From Ectopseudomonas guguanensis (GTDB lineage: Bacteria; Pseudomonadota; Gammaproteobacteria; Pseudomonadales; Pseudomonadaceae), in contig NZ_FNJJ01000016.1 of assembly GCF_900104265.1 (NCBI RefSeq), forward strand, positions 1 to 64,000: a DNA stretch of 64,000 bases. Direction: 5' to 3'. A model generated the notes under the pieces. It ran no database searches, had not been told where the DNA came from, and saw nothing but the letters and a program-made list of their open reading frames with translations. Within the stretch, counting starts at the first letter, position 1. The number at the start of each line of letters is the position of its first letter. Position numbers and translations under genes: made by a program. Below, one piece after another: positions 17,970 through 26,487 of the stretch.

Positions 17970-19552
17970 GCCGCACGCTCCTGGCCGAACAGGCTGCGCC
18001 AACCCTGACACAGGCCCTGACGGAGCGACTCGGCGGGCAGGCGATGACCATAGGCCAGCGCCTGCCAGTGGCCGGTGAGCAGGCGACTGTAGTCCTCCAG
18101 GTTCTGCTGCCCGAGGCCTGCGACCAGGTGCAGCACTTCCCCTTCGGTATGCGACTGCTTCAGGGGTAGACGGTGTTCGTGCAGCAGGCGGCTGAGCAGG
18201 GCACGGTAGAGCAGGCCGAGCGCAGCGCGCGGTTGTTCGGCCCAGAGCCGCTCGGCTTCGCTGGCGACGTCATCGGGCAGGGTTTCCGGGGCCAGTTCGA
18301 GGCCAAAGAGTTGTTGCGGTGCCACTGGCCGGCGCCGTGTCGGCAGGCCGATGCGTTCGCCAAAGACTTGCAGCCATTGGCGATAGCGCCATGCAACGAA
18401 GGCCAGCAGCGTGGCCAGCGCCGCCCACAGCAGCACTTCGAAGATTTGCGCAACGACATCCAGGCTCTTCCACCATTCGCCCAGCTTCAGCAGGTTCCTG
18501 AGCATCTCGAGGAAGGCTTCGACATCTTCCGGCTTGGGTTCCTCGGCCGGTTTTTCTTCGCCCAGGCGCCAGCGGGTGACGGTTTCGCGGTGCTGGAAGG
18601 GCGGCTCGTCGAGCAGCGCCTCGATGCTGGCGCGCGCGGCCTGGCTGGTCAGCGGCTGCTTGAGCAGGCGCGGGGCGTCGGGGCCTTGCGGGTCGGCCTG
18701 CTCAACTTCTTCGCTGACGATGGGCGGCGTGTCGGCCCAGGCATCGCCTGGCAGCTGCGCCAGCAGCAGGGCGCAACCGAGCAGCAGGGCGTAGGCGCTG
18801 CCGGTCAGGCGCTGGCGCAGGCGGCGGAAGGTCAGCTCGATATCCCAGGCCTCCAGGGCGGTACGGCGATTGAGATAGAGGGTGAAACCGCAAGCGACGT
18901 AGACCGGTTCCCAGAGGATCAGCAGCAGCACGTAGAGCAGGTTGGACAGGTGCTCCAGCCACAGCCACTGACCGCTGCTGGCGGCGATCAGGCTTTCCCA
19001 GGTCCAGTCCAGCTCCACCTGCTGCGGCAGCATCAGATAGAACAGGGCGACAAGGCCCATCCACAGGGCCATTTCCAGGTGCACGCCGACCAGTGTCAGC
19101 CAGGTAGCGGCGCCGCTGTCACGCTGGCCGAGCACCACCAGGCGCTGGCTACGCGCCTGGCCGGACAGGCCTTCGAGCTGCAGCACGGGCAGATCGAAGC
19201 TGCGTGTCGGGCTCAGACGGCGCCAGGTCAGGCTGGCCAGCAACTGTGGCCACAGCAGTTTCGGCAGTGCGCGCAGCGATTGTTTCAGCGAGGGCGTATT
19301 GCCGAACAGCGCCTGCGACAGGATGTACAGCGGCAGCCGTTCATAGGCGGGTTTGAGCCACCAGAACAGGAAGATGGCCCAGCCCGGATACTGCCAGAGC
19401 AGGGCGCAGAGCAGGGCGAACAGCGGCAGGGTAACCAGCGCCCAGCTGGCCATCAGCAGGCCGGCGTGACGACGGGCGAGCAGCACGCCGAGGTCGATGG
19501 CTTCCCAGGCGCTGCGCGGGCGGATGGCCACGCTGGCTTCAGTCAGGCGCAT
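17966..19552 (-). CDS. DUF4129 domain multi-pass membrane protein
   Basis: The 528-residue protein has several membrane helices in its N-terminal half (around 25-60, 150-180, 195-240), a long periplasmic stretch, another helix near 370-390 and a C-terminal cytoplasmic DUF4129 domain recognised by AERLWAEQPRAALGLLYRALLSRLLHEH. DUF4129 proteins accompany MoxR, DUF58 and DUF4350 genes; their biochemical role is unknown. Its start overlaps the end of the SpoIIM-like gene by 14 bases. Confidence 0.8.
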   Translation of the reverse strand: MRLTEASVAIRPRSAWEAIDLGVLLARRHAGLLMASWALVTLPLFALLCALLWQYPGWAIFLFWWLKPAYERLPLYILSQALFGNTPSLKQSLRALPKLLWPQLLASLTWRRLSPTRSFDLPVLQLEGLSGQARSQRLVVLGQRDSGAATWLTLVGVHLEMALWMGLVALFYLMLPQQVELDWTWESLIAASSGQWLWLEHLSNLLYVLLLILWEPVYVACGFTLYLNRRTALEAWDIELTFRRLRQRLTGSAYALLLGCALLLAQLPGDAWADTPPIVSEEVEQADPQGPDAPRLLKQPLTSQAARASIEALLDEPPFQHRETVTRWRLGEEKPAEEPKPEDVEAFLEMLRNLLKLGEWWKSLDVVAQIFEVLLWAALATLLAFVAWRYRQWLQVFGERIGLPTRRRPVAPQQLFGLELAPETLPDDVASEAERLWAEQPRAALGLLYRALLSRLLHEHRLPLKQSHTEGEVLHLVAGLGQQNLEDYSRLLTGHWQALAYGHRLPAESLRQGLCQGWRSLFGQERAA

Positions 19553-20519
19553 GCTGCCTCCGCCCGGCCAGCAGCAGATAACTCATTACCAGCGCCCAGA
19601 GCCCGGCACCGACGATGTACTTGATGTGCGGGCTGGCGAAGGTGGTGGATGACCAGAACGCTTCGATGAAGGCGGCCAGCAGCAGGAACAGGATCACCCC
19701 GGCCACCAGCTGGATTGCCTTGCCGGCCGCCAGGCGCAGGGCCTCGCCGCGGGGCAGGCGGCCGGGGGCGAGCAGCGCCCAGCCGAGCTTGAACCCTGCC
19801 GCGCCGGCCAGGGCGATGGCGGTCAGCTCGAAGGCACCATGACCGATGACGAAGGACCAGAACGGCTCGCCGTAACCGATGCGTGTCAGGTGGCCCGCCA
19901 CGGCGCCGATCATCAGGCCGTTGAACAGCAGGAAGAACAGGCTGCCAAGGCCCAGCAGCAGGCCGCTGGCGAAGGTCTGAAAGGCGATGCCGATGTTGTT
20001 CATGATGTAGAAGCCGAACATCACCCAGTCATCACCGGAGCCTCGTTCGCTGAAGCGGCCGAGGCGGCGCGCGTCGGGATCGTACATGCGCTCCATCTCG
20101 CTGACCTGATCGGGGCTGACCAGGCTGAAGATCAGTTCGGGATAGAGGTAGGTCAGCAGCCCCATCAGGGCCAGGCTGCCGAAGAACAGCAGGCTGGCGA
20201 CGCAGACGCTGCGCCATTCGCTGCGTACCAGGCGTGGGAATCCGCCTAGCAGGAAGCGGATCATCTGCGCGCCGAGGTGGCTGTGGTGGCGATAGAACTG
20301 CTGGTGGCCGCGCATCGCCAGTTGCTGCAGCTGATCGATCAGGTGGCTGCTGTAGCCGCGCGCCTGGGCCAGGGCCAGATGCTGACAGAGCTGGCGGTAG
20401 CGGGCGGCGAAACTCTGACAGGTCCGCGCATCGGCCTTGCCGCGCTCGAGCGCGTCGAGCTGGCCGTTGAAGGCATCCCAATCCGGCTGATGGCGACTTT
20501 CGAACAGGCTCTGCTTCAT
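19539..20519 (-). CDS. Stage II sporulation protein M (SpoIIM)-like membrane protein
   Basis: The 326-residue protein has a cytoplasmic helical N-terminus (to about 95) and five or six membrane helices, with the SpoIIM-family pattern FYIMNNIGIAFQTFASGLLLGLGSLFFLLFNG and FVIGHGAFELTAIALAGAAG. In sporulating bacteria SpoIIM takes part in peptidoglycan remodelling during engulfment; in proteobacteria the role is unknown. The start at 20519 overlaps the RDD gene stop (ATGA) and gives MKQSLFESRH, the usual N-terminus. Confidence 0.85.
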   Translation of the reverse strand: MKQSLFESRHQPDWDAFNGQLDALERGKADARTCQSFAARYRQLCQHLALAQARGYSSHLIDQLQQLAMRGHQQFYRHHSHLGAQMIRFLLGGFPRLVRSEWRSVCVASLLFFGSLALMGLLTYLYPELIFSLVSPDQVSEMERMYDPDARRLGRFSERGSGDDWVMFGFYIMNNIGIAFQTFASGLLLGLGSLFFLLFNGLMIGAVAGHLTRIGYGEPFWSFVIGHGAFELTAIALAGAAGFKLGWALLAPGRLPRGEALRLAAGKAIQLVAGVILFLLLAAFIEAFWSSTTFASPHIKYIVGAGLWALVMSYLLLAGRRQHAPD

Positions 20520-21241
20520 GGCGCGTTCCCCAGCAGGCCACGGGCGATGCCATTGAGGCGCGGCTCGGCCTGTTCGGCAGGCACCTGCAGCGGCTCGGCC
20601 AGCAGCGCCGCCAGTTCCGCTCTGCGGGCGGCGGACAGCTGGCCGCCGCGTTCGGCGAAACCGAGGATGGCGCGTTGCTCGTCCAGGCTGAGCGGGAAGG
20701 GCGCTGGCAGAGGTTCGGCCTCGGCCAGCTGCGGTTTGCTCAGCGGCGCGTCGCGATAGACCACCAGCGTGCCGGCGGCGATATCGCCGAGGCGCTTGAA
20801 CGCCGGATGGTTCAGGCAACTGATGATGCCCAGGGTGTAGCCGAACGGCAGGATATCGACGGAGCGCAGCAGGTTGCGGGTCAGCGAGGCAGCCCAGCCG
20901 ATGGGCGTGCCGTCATCGTGCACCACGCGCAGGCCGAGCATCTGCTTGCCGGGGGAGCGACCCTGGTTGAGTACCTCGAACAGCACCATGTACCACCAGG
21001 TCACGAGAAACAGCAGGATGGTGCCCAGGCCCATGCCGAACTGACCGAGCAGGCCGAGGACGATGAACATCAGAATGAGGATCAGGCCGCGGATGGCCAG
21101 GTCGATGGCGAACGCCAGGGCGCGCGGCACCAGCCCGGCCGGCCGCAGATGCAGATCGATGCCTTCCGGCGTTTCGACCTGATAGCGGGTGTCCAGAGGG
21201 GGCTGGGTGGGCGGAAGGCTTGCGCTTGAGCGTGAGGGCAT
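20516..21241 (-). CDS. RDD family membrane protein
   Basis: The 241-residue protein carries the RDD domain: the first helix region with RALAFAIDLAIRG, a second with LVTWWYMVLFEVLNQGRSPGKQMLGLRVV, and a short soluble C-terminus. RDD proteins are small membrane proteins, some shown to be sodium/proton antiporters, most of unknown function. It is the first gene of a six-gene minus-strand operon (RDD, SpoIIM, DUF4129, DUF4350, MoxR, DUF58) whose junctions all overlap. Confidence 0.88.
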   Translation of the reverse strand: MPSRSSASLPPTQPPLDTRYQVETPEGIDLHLRPAGLVPRALAFAIDLAIRGLILILMFIVLGLLGQFGMGLGTILLFLVTWWYMVLFEVLNQGRSPGKQMLGLRVVHDDGTPIGWAASLTRNLLRSVDILPFGYTLGIISCLNHPAFKRLGDIAAGTLVVYRDAPLSKPQLAEAEPLPAPFPLSLDEQRAILGFAERGGQLSAARRAELAALLAEPLQVPAEQAEPRLNGIARGLLGNAP

Positions 21242-21332
21242 CGGCGGACTGCATCAAGGAAAGCCCGATGCTAGCGAGCAGCGGGCCTCGAACGCAACCG
21301 GGCCGGTGCACCGGCCCGAAGGTGACGTCGGT

Positions 21333-22091
21333 TTATCGAGTGGCCGGCAGCACGCCGAAGATGGTGCGATACAGCACGCCCATGGCCACGACCATCAGCG
21401 GAATGCTCCACACCAGGCCGATGCCCAGCGGCAGGGCGCTGACGATGACGATCAGGCCGAGCACGATGAACAGGCCGAAGACCTTGAACCAGTGCTGGGT
21501 GATGGCCTTGCGCGAGGCTTCCAGCGCCTGCCAGGGCGACAGGCCGCGCTCGACCACCAGCGGGATGGCCAGCAGATAGGCCACGCCCAGGTAGATGCCG
21601 GGGATCAGCAGCAGGATCAAGCCGAGATAGATCAGCAGCATCATCACCACGGCGGTGATGATCAGCGGCACGGTGCGGCCGAAGTGGCTGAAGATCTCGT
21701 TGAAGCTCAGCGACTGGTCGGCGGCGCGGCGGATGCCGACCATGTTGATGCCGGCCATGAAGGGGTAGGCCAGTGCCGAGGCCAGCAGCGAAATCAGGAT
21801 CTCGCCTACGAAGACCATGAACAGGTTGTCGCTCAGGGCGCCGAAGATGCCGAGCACGCCGCCGAGGATGAAGGAGGCGGCCAGCAACACCACGTAGAAC
21901 ACCAGGAAGCCGCCGATGATGATGCCCTTGGTGCCCTTGACCTTGCTCCAGGACTCGCTCAGCAGTGCGCCGATGCTGAAATCGTAACCACGCGCCAGGG
22001 CCTCTTCGATGCTCGGCGCATGATCAGGCGACGGCTGCTGCAGGTTGCTGGCGGGCGCAGCGTAGGGGTTGGGGGTGATCGCGTCACTCAT
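21333..22091 (-). CDS. Multi-pass membrane protein of unknown function (BPSS1780/DUF975-like)
   Basis: The 252-residue protein has a proline- and alanine-rich cytoplasmic N-terminus, then about six hydrophobic segments from residue 60 on, including a helix-dense stretch with LIYLGLILLLIPGIYLGVAYLLAIPLVVERGLSPWQALEASRKAI. The last motif, a helix break followed by SPWQALEASRKA, is characteristic of a large family of uncharacterised inner-membrane proteins. The start at 22091 was chosen for its AAGGA ribosome site; an upstream ATG at 22133 has none. It is transcribed separately from, though upstream of, the RDD operon. Confidence 0.75.
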   Translation of the reverse strand: MSDAITPNPYAAPASNLQQPSPDHAPSIEEALARGYDFSIGALLSESWSKVKGTKGIIIGGFLVFYVVLLAASFILGGVLGIFGALSDNLFMVFVGEILISLLASALAYPFMAGINMVGIRRAADQSLSFNEIFSHFGRTVPLIITAVVMMLLIYLGLILLLIPGIYLGVAYLLAIPLVVERGLSPWQALEASRKAITQHWFKVFGLFIVLGLIVIVSALPLGIGLVWSIPLMVVAMGVLYRTIFGVLPATR

Positions 22092-22278
22092 GATTGCATC
22101 CTTGTACACAGAGTGGAGGGGTGGGGCTTTCATGCTAGTGGCTGGGGCGTTTGCCCCACAAGTGCAGCGCGTCCGCTCGTGTGGCAGCTGTGCGCTGGTT
22201 CATGCTTTGGCCGGCGGCGGTGAGCCTGGAGGTGAATGATAGACTGCCGGCAATTCTGCGTTGGGTACGGAACCGCCA

Positions 22279-23727
22279 ATGACTTCCAGCATCTTCTGGT
22301 ACGACTACGAGACCACCGGCATCAATCCGCGTTGCGATCGTCCGCTGCAGGTGGCGGGCATCCGCACCGACGAGGCGCTCAACGAGATCGGCGAGCCCCT
22401 GAACCTCTACTGCCGGCCCGGCGACGACATCCTGCCGCACCCGGCTGCCTGCCTGGTGACCGGCATCGACCCGCAGCGCCTGCTGCAGCTGGGGCTGGAC
22501 GAGGGCGAGTTCATGACCCGCGTGCACGCCGAACTTTCGGCTCCCGGCACCTGCGGCGCCGGCTACAACAGCCTGCGCTTCGATGACGAGGTCACGCGTT
22601 ACAGCCTCTATCGCAACTTCTTCGACCCCTATGCGCGCGAATGGCAGGGCGGCAACAGTCGCTGGGACCTGATCGATCTGGTGCGTACCGCCTACGCACT
22701 ACGGCCCGAGGGCATCGCCTGGCCCGAAGAGGACGGGCGCGTGTCGCTCAAGCTGGAGCGGCTGACCCAGGCCAACGGCATCGATCACGGCCAGGCCCAC
22801 GATGCCTTGTCCGACGTGCGTGCCACCATCGGCCTGGCGCGCCTGCTGCGTGAGCGGCAGCCAAGGCTCTACGACTTTCTCTATCAGCTGCGCAGCAAGC
22901 AGCGGGTGATGGATCAGATTCGCCTGCTGCAGCCTGTGCTGCACGTTTCCGGACGCTTTTCCGCGGCGCGCCACTACCTGGCGCCCGTATTGCCGCTGGC
23001 CTGGCACCCGCGCAATCGCAACGCCCTGATCGTCTGCGACCTGCAGGCCGATCCGGCGCCCCTGCTGGAGCTGGATGCCGAGACGCTGCGCAGCCGCCTC
23101 TACACGCGTCGCGAGGCCCTCGCCGAAGGTGAGGCGCCGGTGCCGTTGAAGCTGCTGCATATCAATCGCTGTCCGGTGGTGGCGCCGTTGTCGGTTCTGC
23201 GCGAGCCGGATCGGCAGCGCCTGCAGCTGGATTGGTCGGTCTGCGAGCGTAACGCCGAGATGCTGAAGAATACACAGGCGCGTTGGCGGGACAAGCTTCC
23301 TGCCATCTACCACGAAGAGTCCTTCACAGGCAGCAGCGACCCGGAGCAGCAGCTCTACGACGGCTTTATCGGCGATCGTGATCGGCGCTTGTGCGAGCAG
23401 GTGCGCAGTGCGCAACCGCAGGCATTGGCCAAGGATCAATGGCCGTTCGACGATGCGCGACTACCGGAGTTGCTGTTCCGTTATCGCGCGCGCAACTTTC
23501 CCGACAGCCTTTCAACCGCCGAACGTCAGCGCTGGACGGATTTCTGCCGGCAACGGCTGAGCGATCCGCAGTTCGGCGCGCCCAATACGCTGGCGCAATT
23601 TCATGCAGCACTCGAGCAGTTGTGCCGCGACTGCGACAGGCCGGAGCAACTGCAACTTCTGCAGCAGTGGCGGGCGTATGCAGAACAAGTGCAGGCGCGT
23701 TTTTCCATCGGCCCTTCCGGCATCTGA
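22279..23727 (+). CDS. sbcB: Exodeoxyribonuclease I
   Basis: The 482-residue enzyme degrades single-stranded DNA from the 3' end and serves in mismatch repair and recombination. The DEDDh exonuclease site is visible: Asp9 and Glu11 in FWYDYETTG, the second aspartate in the FDDEVTRYSLYRNFFDPY region, and HDALSDVRATIGLARLL near residue 180. SH3-like and C-terminal helical domains follow, giving the normal ExoI length. The start at 22279 gives MTSSIFWYDYETTG; an ATG six codons upstream is less likely. Confidence 0.94.
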   Translation: MTSSIFWYDYETTGINPRCDRPLQVAGIRTDEALNEIGEPLNLYCRPGDDILPHPAACLVTGIDPQRLLQLGLDEGEFMTRVHAELSAPGTCGAGYNSLRFDDEVTRYSLYRNFFDPYAREWQGGNSRWDLIDLVRTAYALRPEGIAWPEEDGRVSLKLERLTQANGIDHGQAHDALSDVRATIGLARLLRERQPRLYDFLYQLRSKQRVMDQIRLLQPVLHVSGRFSAARHYLAPVLPLAWHPRNRNALIVCDLQADPAPLLELDAETLRSRLYTRREALAEGEAPVPLKLLHINRCPVVAPLSVLREPDRQRLQLDWSVCERNAEMLKNTQARWRDKLPAIYHEESFTGSSDPEQQLYDGFIGDRDRRLCEQVRSAQPQALAKDQWPFDDARLPELLFRYRARNFPDSLSTAERQRWTDFCRQRLSDPQFGAPNTLAQFHAALEQLCRDCDRPEQLQLLQQWRAYAEQVQARFSIGPSGI

Positions 23728-24086
23728 GTGCGCAGAAGAAATACCCGCGCTATGCCAAGGGACTTTTGCAAAACAGGGATTCGTAAGAAAAGTGTAAGAG
23801 GCGGGAACTTTTCGCCGACTCGGCATTATTGCTGCAATCGCCAACCCGATGTGCCGGCCTAGACACTCTGAAAGGGATTGCCTTTCCGTCCAGATGGCAC
23901 CTTGGTGCCGATTCTACGGTTGTTGCGGGAGTGACGGTGACGGGGCTTTTCAGAACTTCCCAACTTGAACGCGGGCATGGCGTGGCGCCGGGAATTGCCC
24001 AAAGCTGTTTTTACCCAGGGCAGGAGAAAAATATCGGCAATAAAAAACGCCAGCAGGGCTGGCGTTTTTGCTGTGTCACTCTGGAA
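23728..24086. other. Intergenic region sbcB-mvaT
   Basis: This 359-base gap between convergent genes holds the mvaT terminator at its right end. No open frame with a credible start, tRNA or clear promoter was seen in the rest. A plus-strand small RNA ending at the bidirectional terminator cannot be excluded. Confidence 0.5.
24042..24069. terminator. Bidirectional terminator after mvaT
   Basis: Perfect arms ACGCCAGC / GCTGGCGT with loop AGG are flanked by an A-run on the left and a T-run on the right, so the hairpin can stop transcription from either side. Confidence 0.9.
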
Positions 24087-24461
24087 TTAGCCCAGCAGCG
24101 TGGCCCAACCTTCTACGACGTCGGCGCCCCACTTGGCTTTCCACTCTTTCAGCGTCTTGTGATTGCCGCCTTTGGTTTCGATCACTTCGCCGCTGTGCGG
24201 GTTCTTGTACTGCTTGACCTTGCGTGCGCGCTTGGTCGCGGCAGGCTTGGCGGCACGAGCGCCCTTGGCGGACTTGGCTTCGGGATCGAGCAGGGCAATG
24301 ATGTCGCGCAGCGACTTCTGATATTCGCCCATCAGGGTGCGCAGCTTGCCTTCGAATTCCAGTTCTTTTTTCAGTTTGTCGTCTTGCGACAGGTTCTTCA
24401 GGCGCTCTTGCAGTTCCTTGATGGCTTCTTCGGTGGCGCGGTATTCGTTGATCAGCGACAT
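24087..24461 (-). CDS. mvaT: H-NS-like xenogeneic silencer MvaT
   Basis: The 124-residue protein matches MvaT as I know it from P. aeruginosa almost throughout: MSLINEYRATEEAIKELQERL at the N-terminus, an acidic coiled-coil oligomerisation region, a basic linker (ATKRARKVKQYKNP) and the AT-hook-like DNA-binding end GGNHKTLKEWKAKWG. It binds AT-rich DNA and represses horizontally acquired and virulence genes. The start at 24461 follows the known N-terminus; an ATG two codons upstream is in frame. The 290-base upstream region is AT-rich, suggesting self-control. Confidence 0.97.
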   Translation of the reverse strand: MSLINEYRATEEAIKELQERLKNLSQDDKLKKELEFEGKLRTLMGEYQKSLRDIIALLDPEAKSAKGARAAKPAATKRARKVKQYKNPHSGEVIETKGGNHKTLKEWKAKWGADVVEGWATLLG

Positions 24462-24754
24462 GGGCATTACCTTGGCGTGAATAAGTCTGTGACAGTGAAC
24501 AGTGCTCCAATAATAGTCAGGCCTTAAAAACAAGTAAACAGCGAGCCATGAAATTACTGCAGCGCAGTGCAACCCTTTGTGTCATCACAGCTGAATAAAT
24601 CGAGTATTGCAAATAGCCCGGGAAGTTTCCTGTGCGCTGCAATAGTGCATTATCCATCCGCTCGCGCCGCGCGTCTGTGGTCAGGGCCTACTGCAGTTTT
24701 GCCGGGGTATCGTTACAATGCCCGGCTTTATGCGCCGCCATTGGGATTTTAGTT
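24462..24754. promoter_or_regulatory. Divergent AT-rich promoter region of mvaT and purU
   Basis: About 293 bases separate the divergent mvaT and purU starts. The part next to mvaT (24480-24620) is clearly richer in A and T than the genes around it, as expected for a promoter region that MvaT itself could bind. No specific operator was identified. Confidence 0.5.
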
Positions 24755-25606
24755 ATGCGCACGTTCAGATTGGTGATTTCCTGCCCCGACCGCGTCGGCA
24801 TCGTTGCCAAAGTCAGTAATTTTCTCGCCACCTATAACGGCTGGATTACCGAAGCCAGCCACCACTCCGATACGCAGAGTGGCTGGTTCTTCATGCGTCA
24901 CGAAATTCGTGCCGATTCCCTGCCGTTCGACTTGGATGGGTTCAAGCAGGCCTTCTCGCCGATCGCCCGCGAGTTTTCCATGGAGTGGCGCATCACCGAC
25001 TCGGCGCAGAAGAAACGCGTGGTGCTGATGGCCAGCCGCGAGTCGCACTGCCTGGCCGATCTGCTGCACCGCTGGCACAGCAACGAACTCGATTGCGAGA
25101 TTCCCTGCGTGATCGCCAACCATGACGACCTGCGCAGCATGGTCGAGTGGCACGGTATCCCGTACTTCCACGTGCCGGTCGACCCCCGGGACAAGGCGCC
25201 GGCCTTTGCCGAGGTGGAGCGTCTGGTCAAGGAGCATCGCGCCGACGTCATCGTCCTGGCGCGCTACATGCAGATCCTGCCGCCAGCGCTGTGCGCCGAG
25301 TTCGCCCAGCGCGTGATCAACATCCATCACAGCTTCCTGCCGTCCTTCGTGGGCGCCAAGCCCTATCACCAGGCCTCGCTGCGTGGCGTGAAGCTGATCG
25401 GTGCAACATCTCATTACGTTACCGAAGAACTGGATGCGGGACCGATCATCGAACAGGACGTGGTGCGCGTGACCCATCGCGACGATATCGAGGAAATGGT
25501 GCGCCTGGGCAAGGACGTAGAGAAGATGGTGCTGGCGCGTGGGCTACGCTATCACTTGGAAGACCGAGTGCTGGTGCACGACAACAAGACGGTGGTGTTC
25601 GACTGA
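24755..25606 (+). CDS. purU1: Formyltetrahydrofolate deformylase (first copy)
   Basis: The 283-residue enzyme hydrolyses 10-formyltetrahydrofolate to formate and tetrahydrofolate, balancing the C1 pool. An N-terminal ACT domain (about 1-80, LVISCPDRVGIVAKVSNFLATYNGWI) precedes the formyltransferase domain with the catalytic segment VINIHHSFLPSFVGAKPYHQA and LDAGPIIEQD. The sbcB-mvaT-purU1 order is that of P. aeruginosa. The ribosome site is weak. A second, diverged purU lies at 50616-51482. Confidence 0.95.
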   Translation: MRTFRLVISCPDRVGIVAKVSNFLATYNGWITEASHHSDTQSGWFFMRHEIRADSLPFDLDGFKQAFSPIAREFSMEWRITDSAQKKRVVLMASRESHCLADLLHRWHSNELDCEIPCVIANHDDLRSMVEWHGIPYFHVPVDPRDKAPAFAEVERLVKEHRADVIVLARYMQILPPALCAEFAQRVINIHHSFLPSFVGAKPYHQASLRGVKLIGATSHYVTEELDAGPIIEQDVVRVTHRDDIEEMVRLGKDVEKMVLARGLRYHLEDRVLVHDNKTVVFD

Positions 25607-25650
25607 TCTTGCTGCGTGGCCGGCCTGATGCACGTCAGAGGAGAACGGCC

Positions 25651-26076
25651 ATGCTCAAGTCCATCAAGGTGCGCGACTACATGACTCGCCATCTGGTGAC
25701 CTTCAGATCGGATACCGATCTGTTCACCGCCATCAACCGGCTGCTGGAACACCGAATTTCCGGTGCTCCGGTGGTCGACTCCCAGGGCCACCTGATCGGC
25801 CTGCTGTCGGAGGGCGACTGCTTGCGTGGCATTCTCTCCGGGGCGTATTACGAGGCGACCGGCGGGACGGTCAGCACGTACATGACCACCGAGGTGGAGA
25901 CGGTGACGCCCGAGGCGGACATCATCGAGCTGTCCGAGCGCTTCCTGCGTGGCCGGCGCCGGCGTTTGCCGGTGATCGAGCACGGGCGTCTGGTCGGGCA
26001 GATCAGCCGCTGCGACGTGCTGCGCGCGGTCAAGGAGTTCGCCCAGCACGAGCAGGGCGAACTGAGCATCGGTTGA
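25651..26076 (+). CDS. CBS domain protein
   Basis: A 141-residue protein made of two CBS motifs: the first around residues 8-60 (VRDYMTRHLVTFRSDTDLFTAINRL, then ISGAPVVD), the second around 75-130 (YMTTEVETVTPEADIIELSERF, then RRRRLPVIEHGRLVGQISR). Stand-alone CBS pairs usually bind adenosine nucleotides and act as sensors on a partner; none is identifiable here. It has an AGAGGAGAAC ribosome site and lies 44 bases after purU1, with a small gene close behind. Confidence 0.88.
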   Translation: MLKSIKVRDYMTRHLVTFRSDTDLFTAINRLLEHRISGAPVVDSQGHLIGLLSEGDCLRGILSGAYYEATGGTVSTYMTTEVETVTPEADIIELSERFLRGRRRRLPVIEHGRLVGQISRCDVLRAVKEFAQHEQGELSIG

Positions 26077-26087
26077 GGATGGAAGCG

Positions 26088-26261
26088 ATGAGCGATCCAC
26101 TGGACAAGGCGACCTCCAAGGCGCCGCCGACCCTGGGCGAGGGCTGCGTGCGTCGTTACGACCCTGATGCGCTCAGCGACGAGGACGGCACCGAGTTCGC
26201 CGAGGCGGCCGAGCTGTGGCGGCAGCTGCAGGAGCAGGCGCCGAAGCCCGAGCAGGATTGA
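26088..26261 (+). CDS. Small acidic protein of unknown function
   Basis: A 57-residue acidic, proline- and glutamate-rich protein (MSDPLDKATSKAPPTLGEG...) follows the CBS gene by 11 bases. The start at 26088 has GAGG nine bases upstream; ATG at 26079 and TTG at 26073 are alternatives. The middle, VRRYDPDALSDEDGTEFAEAAELW, looks like a conserved acidic helix. An intrinsic terminator follows directly, which supports it as the end of the purU1-CBS transcript. Function unknown. Confidence 0.6.
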   Translation: MSDPLDKATSKAPPTLGEGCVRRYDPDALSDEDGTEFAEAAELWRQLQEQAPKPEQD

Positions 26262-26266
26262 CCACC

Positions 26267-26288
26267 AAGGGCGCTACGGCGCCTTTTT
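26267..26288 (+). terminator. Rho-independent terminator after the CBS/small-protein unit
   Basis: A stem pairing AAG-GCGC (with one bulged G) with GCGCCTT around a TACG loop is followed by a T-run. It stands 5 bases behind the stop codon of the small acidic protein. Confidence 0.75.
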
Positions 26289-26487
26289 CATGGCCTGCTG
26301 CTGCGCATCCGCGCACCTTCGCGCCGATACCCGCGAGACGGCCGCCTTCAGCGCGGGCGCAATCGGGCTGTGTGGCTGCAGGTTTTTGCTCATGCGATCT
26401 TGCGTCCGCACGGCGCTGCAACCAGTCTTGTGGGGCACGGCTGCGCTTGACGCGCTTGGCCACGATAGAGCTTCCAGGGGATGGCAG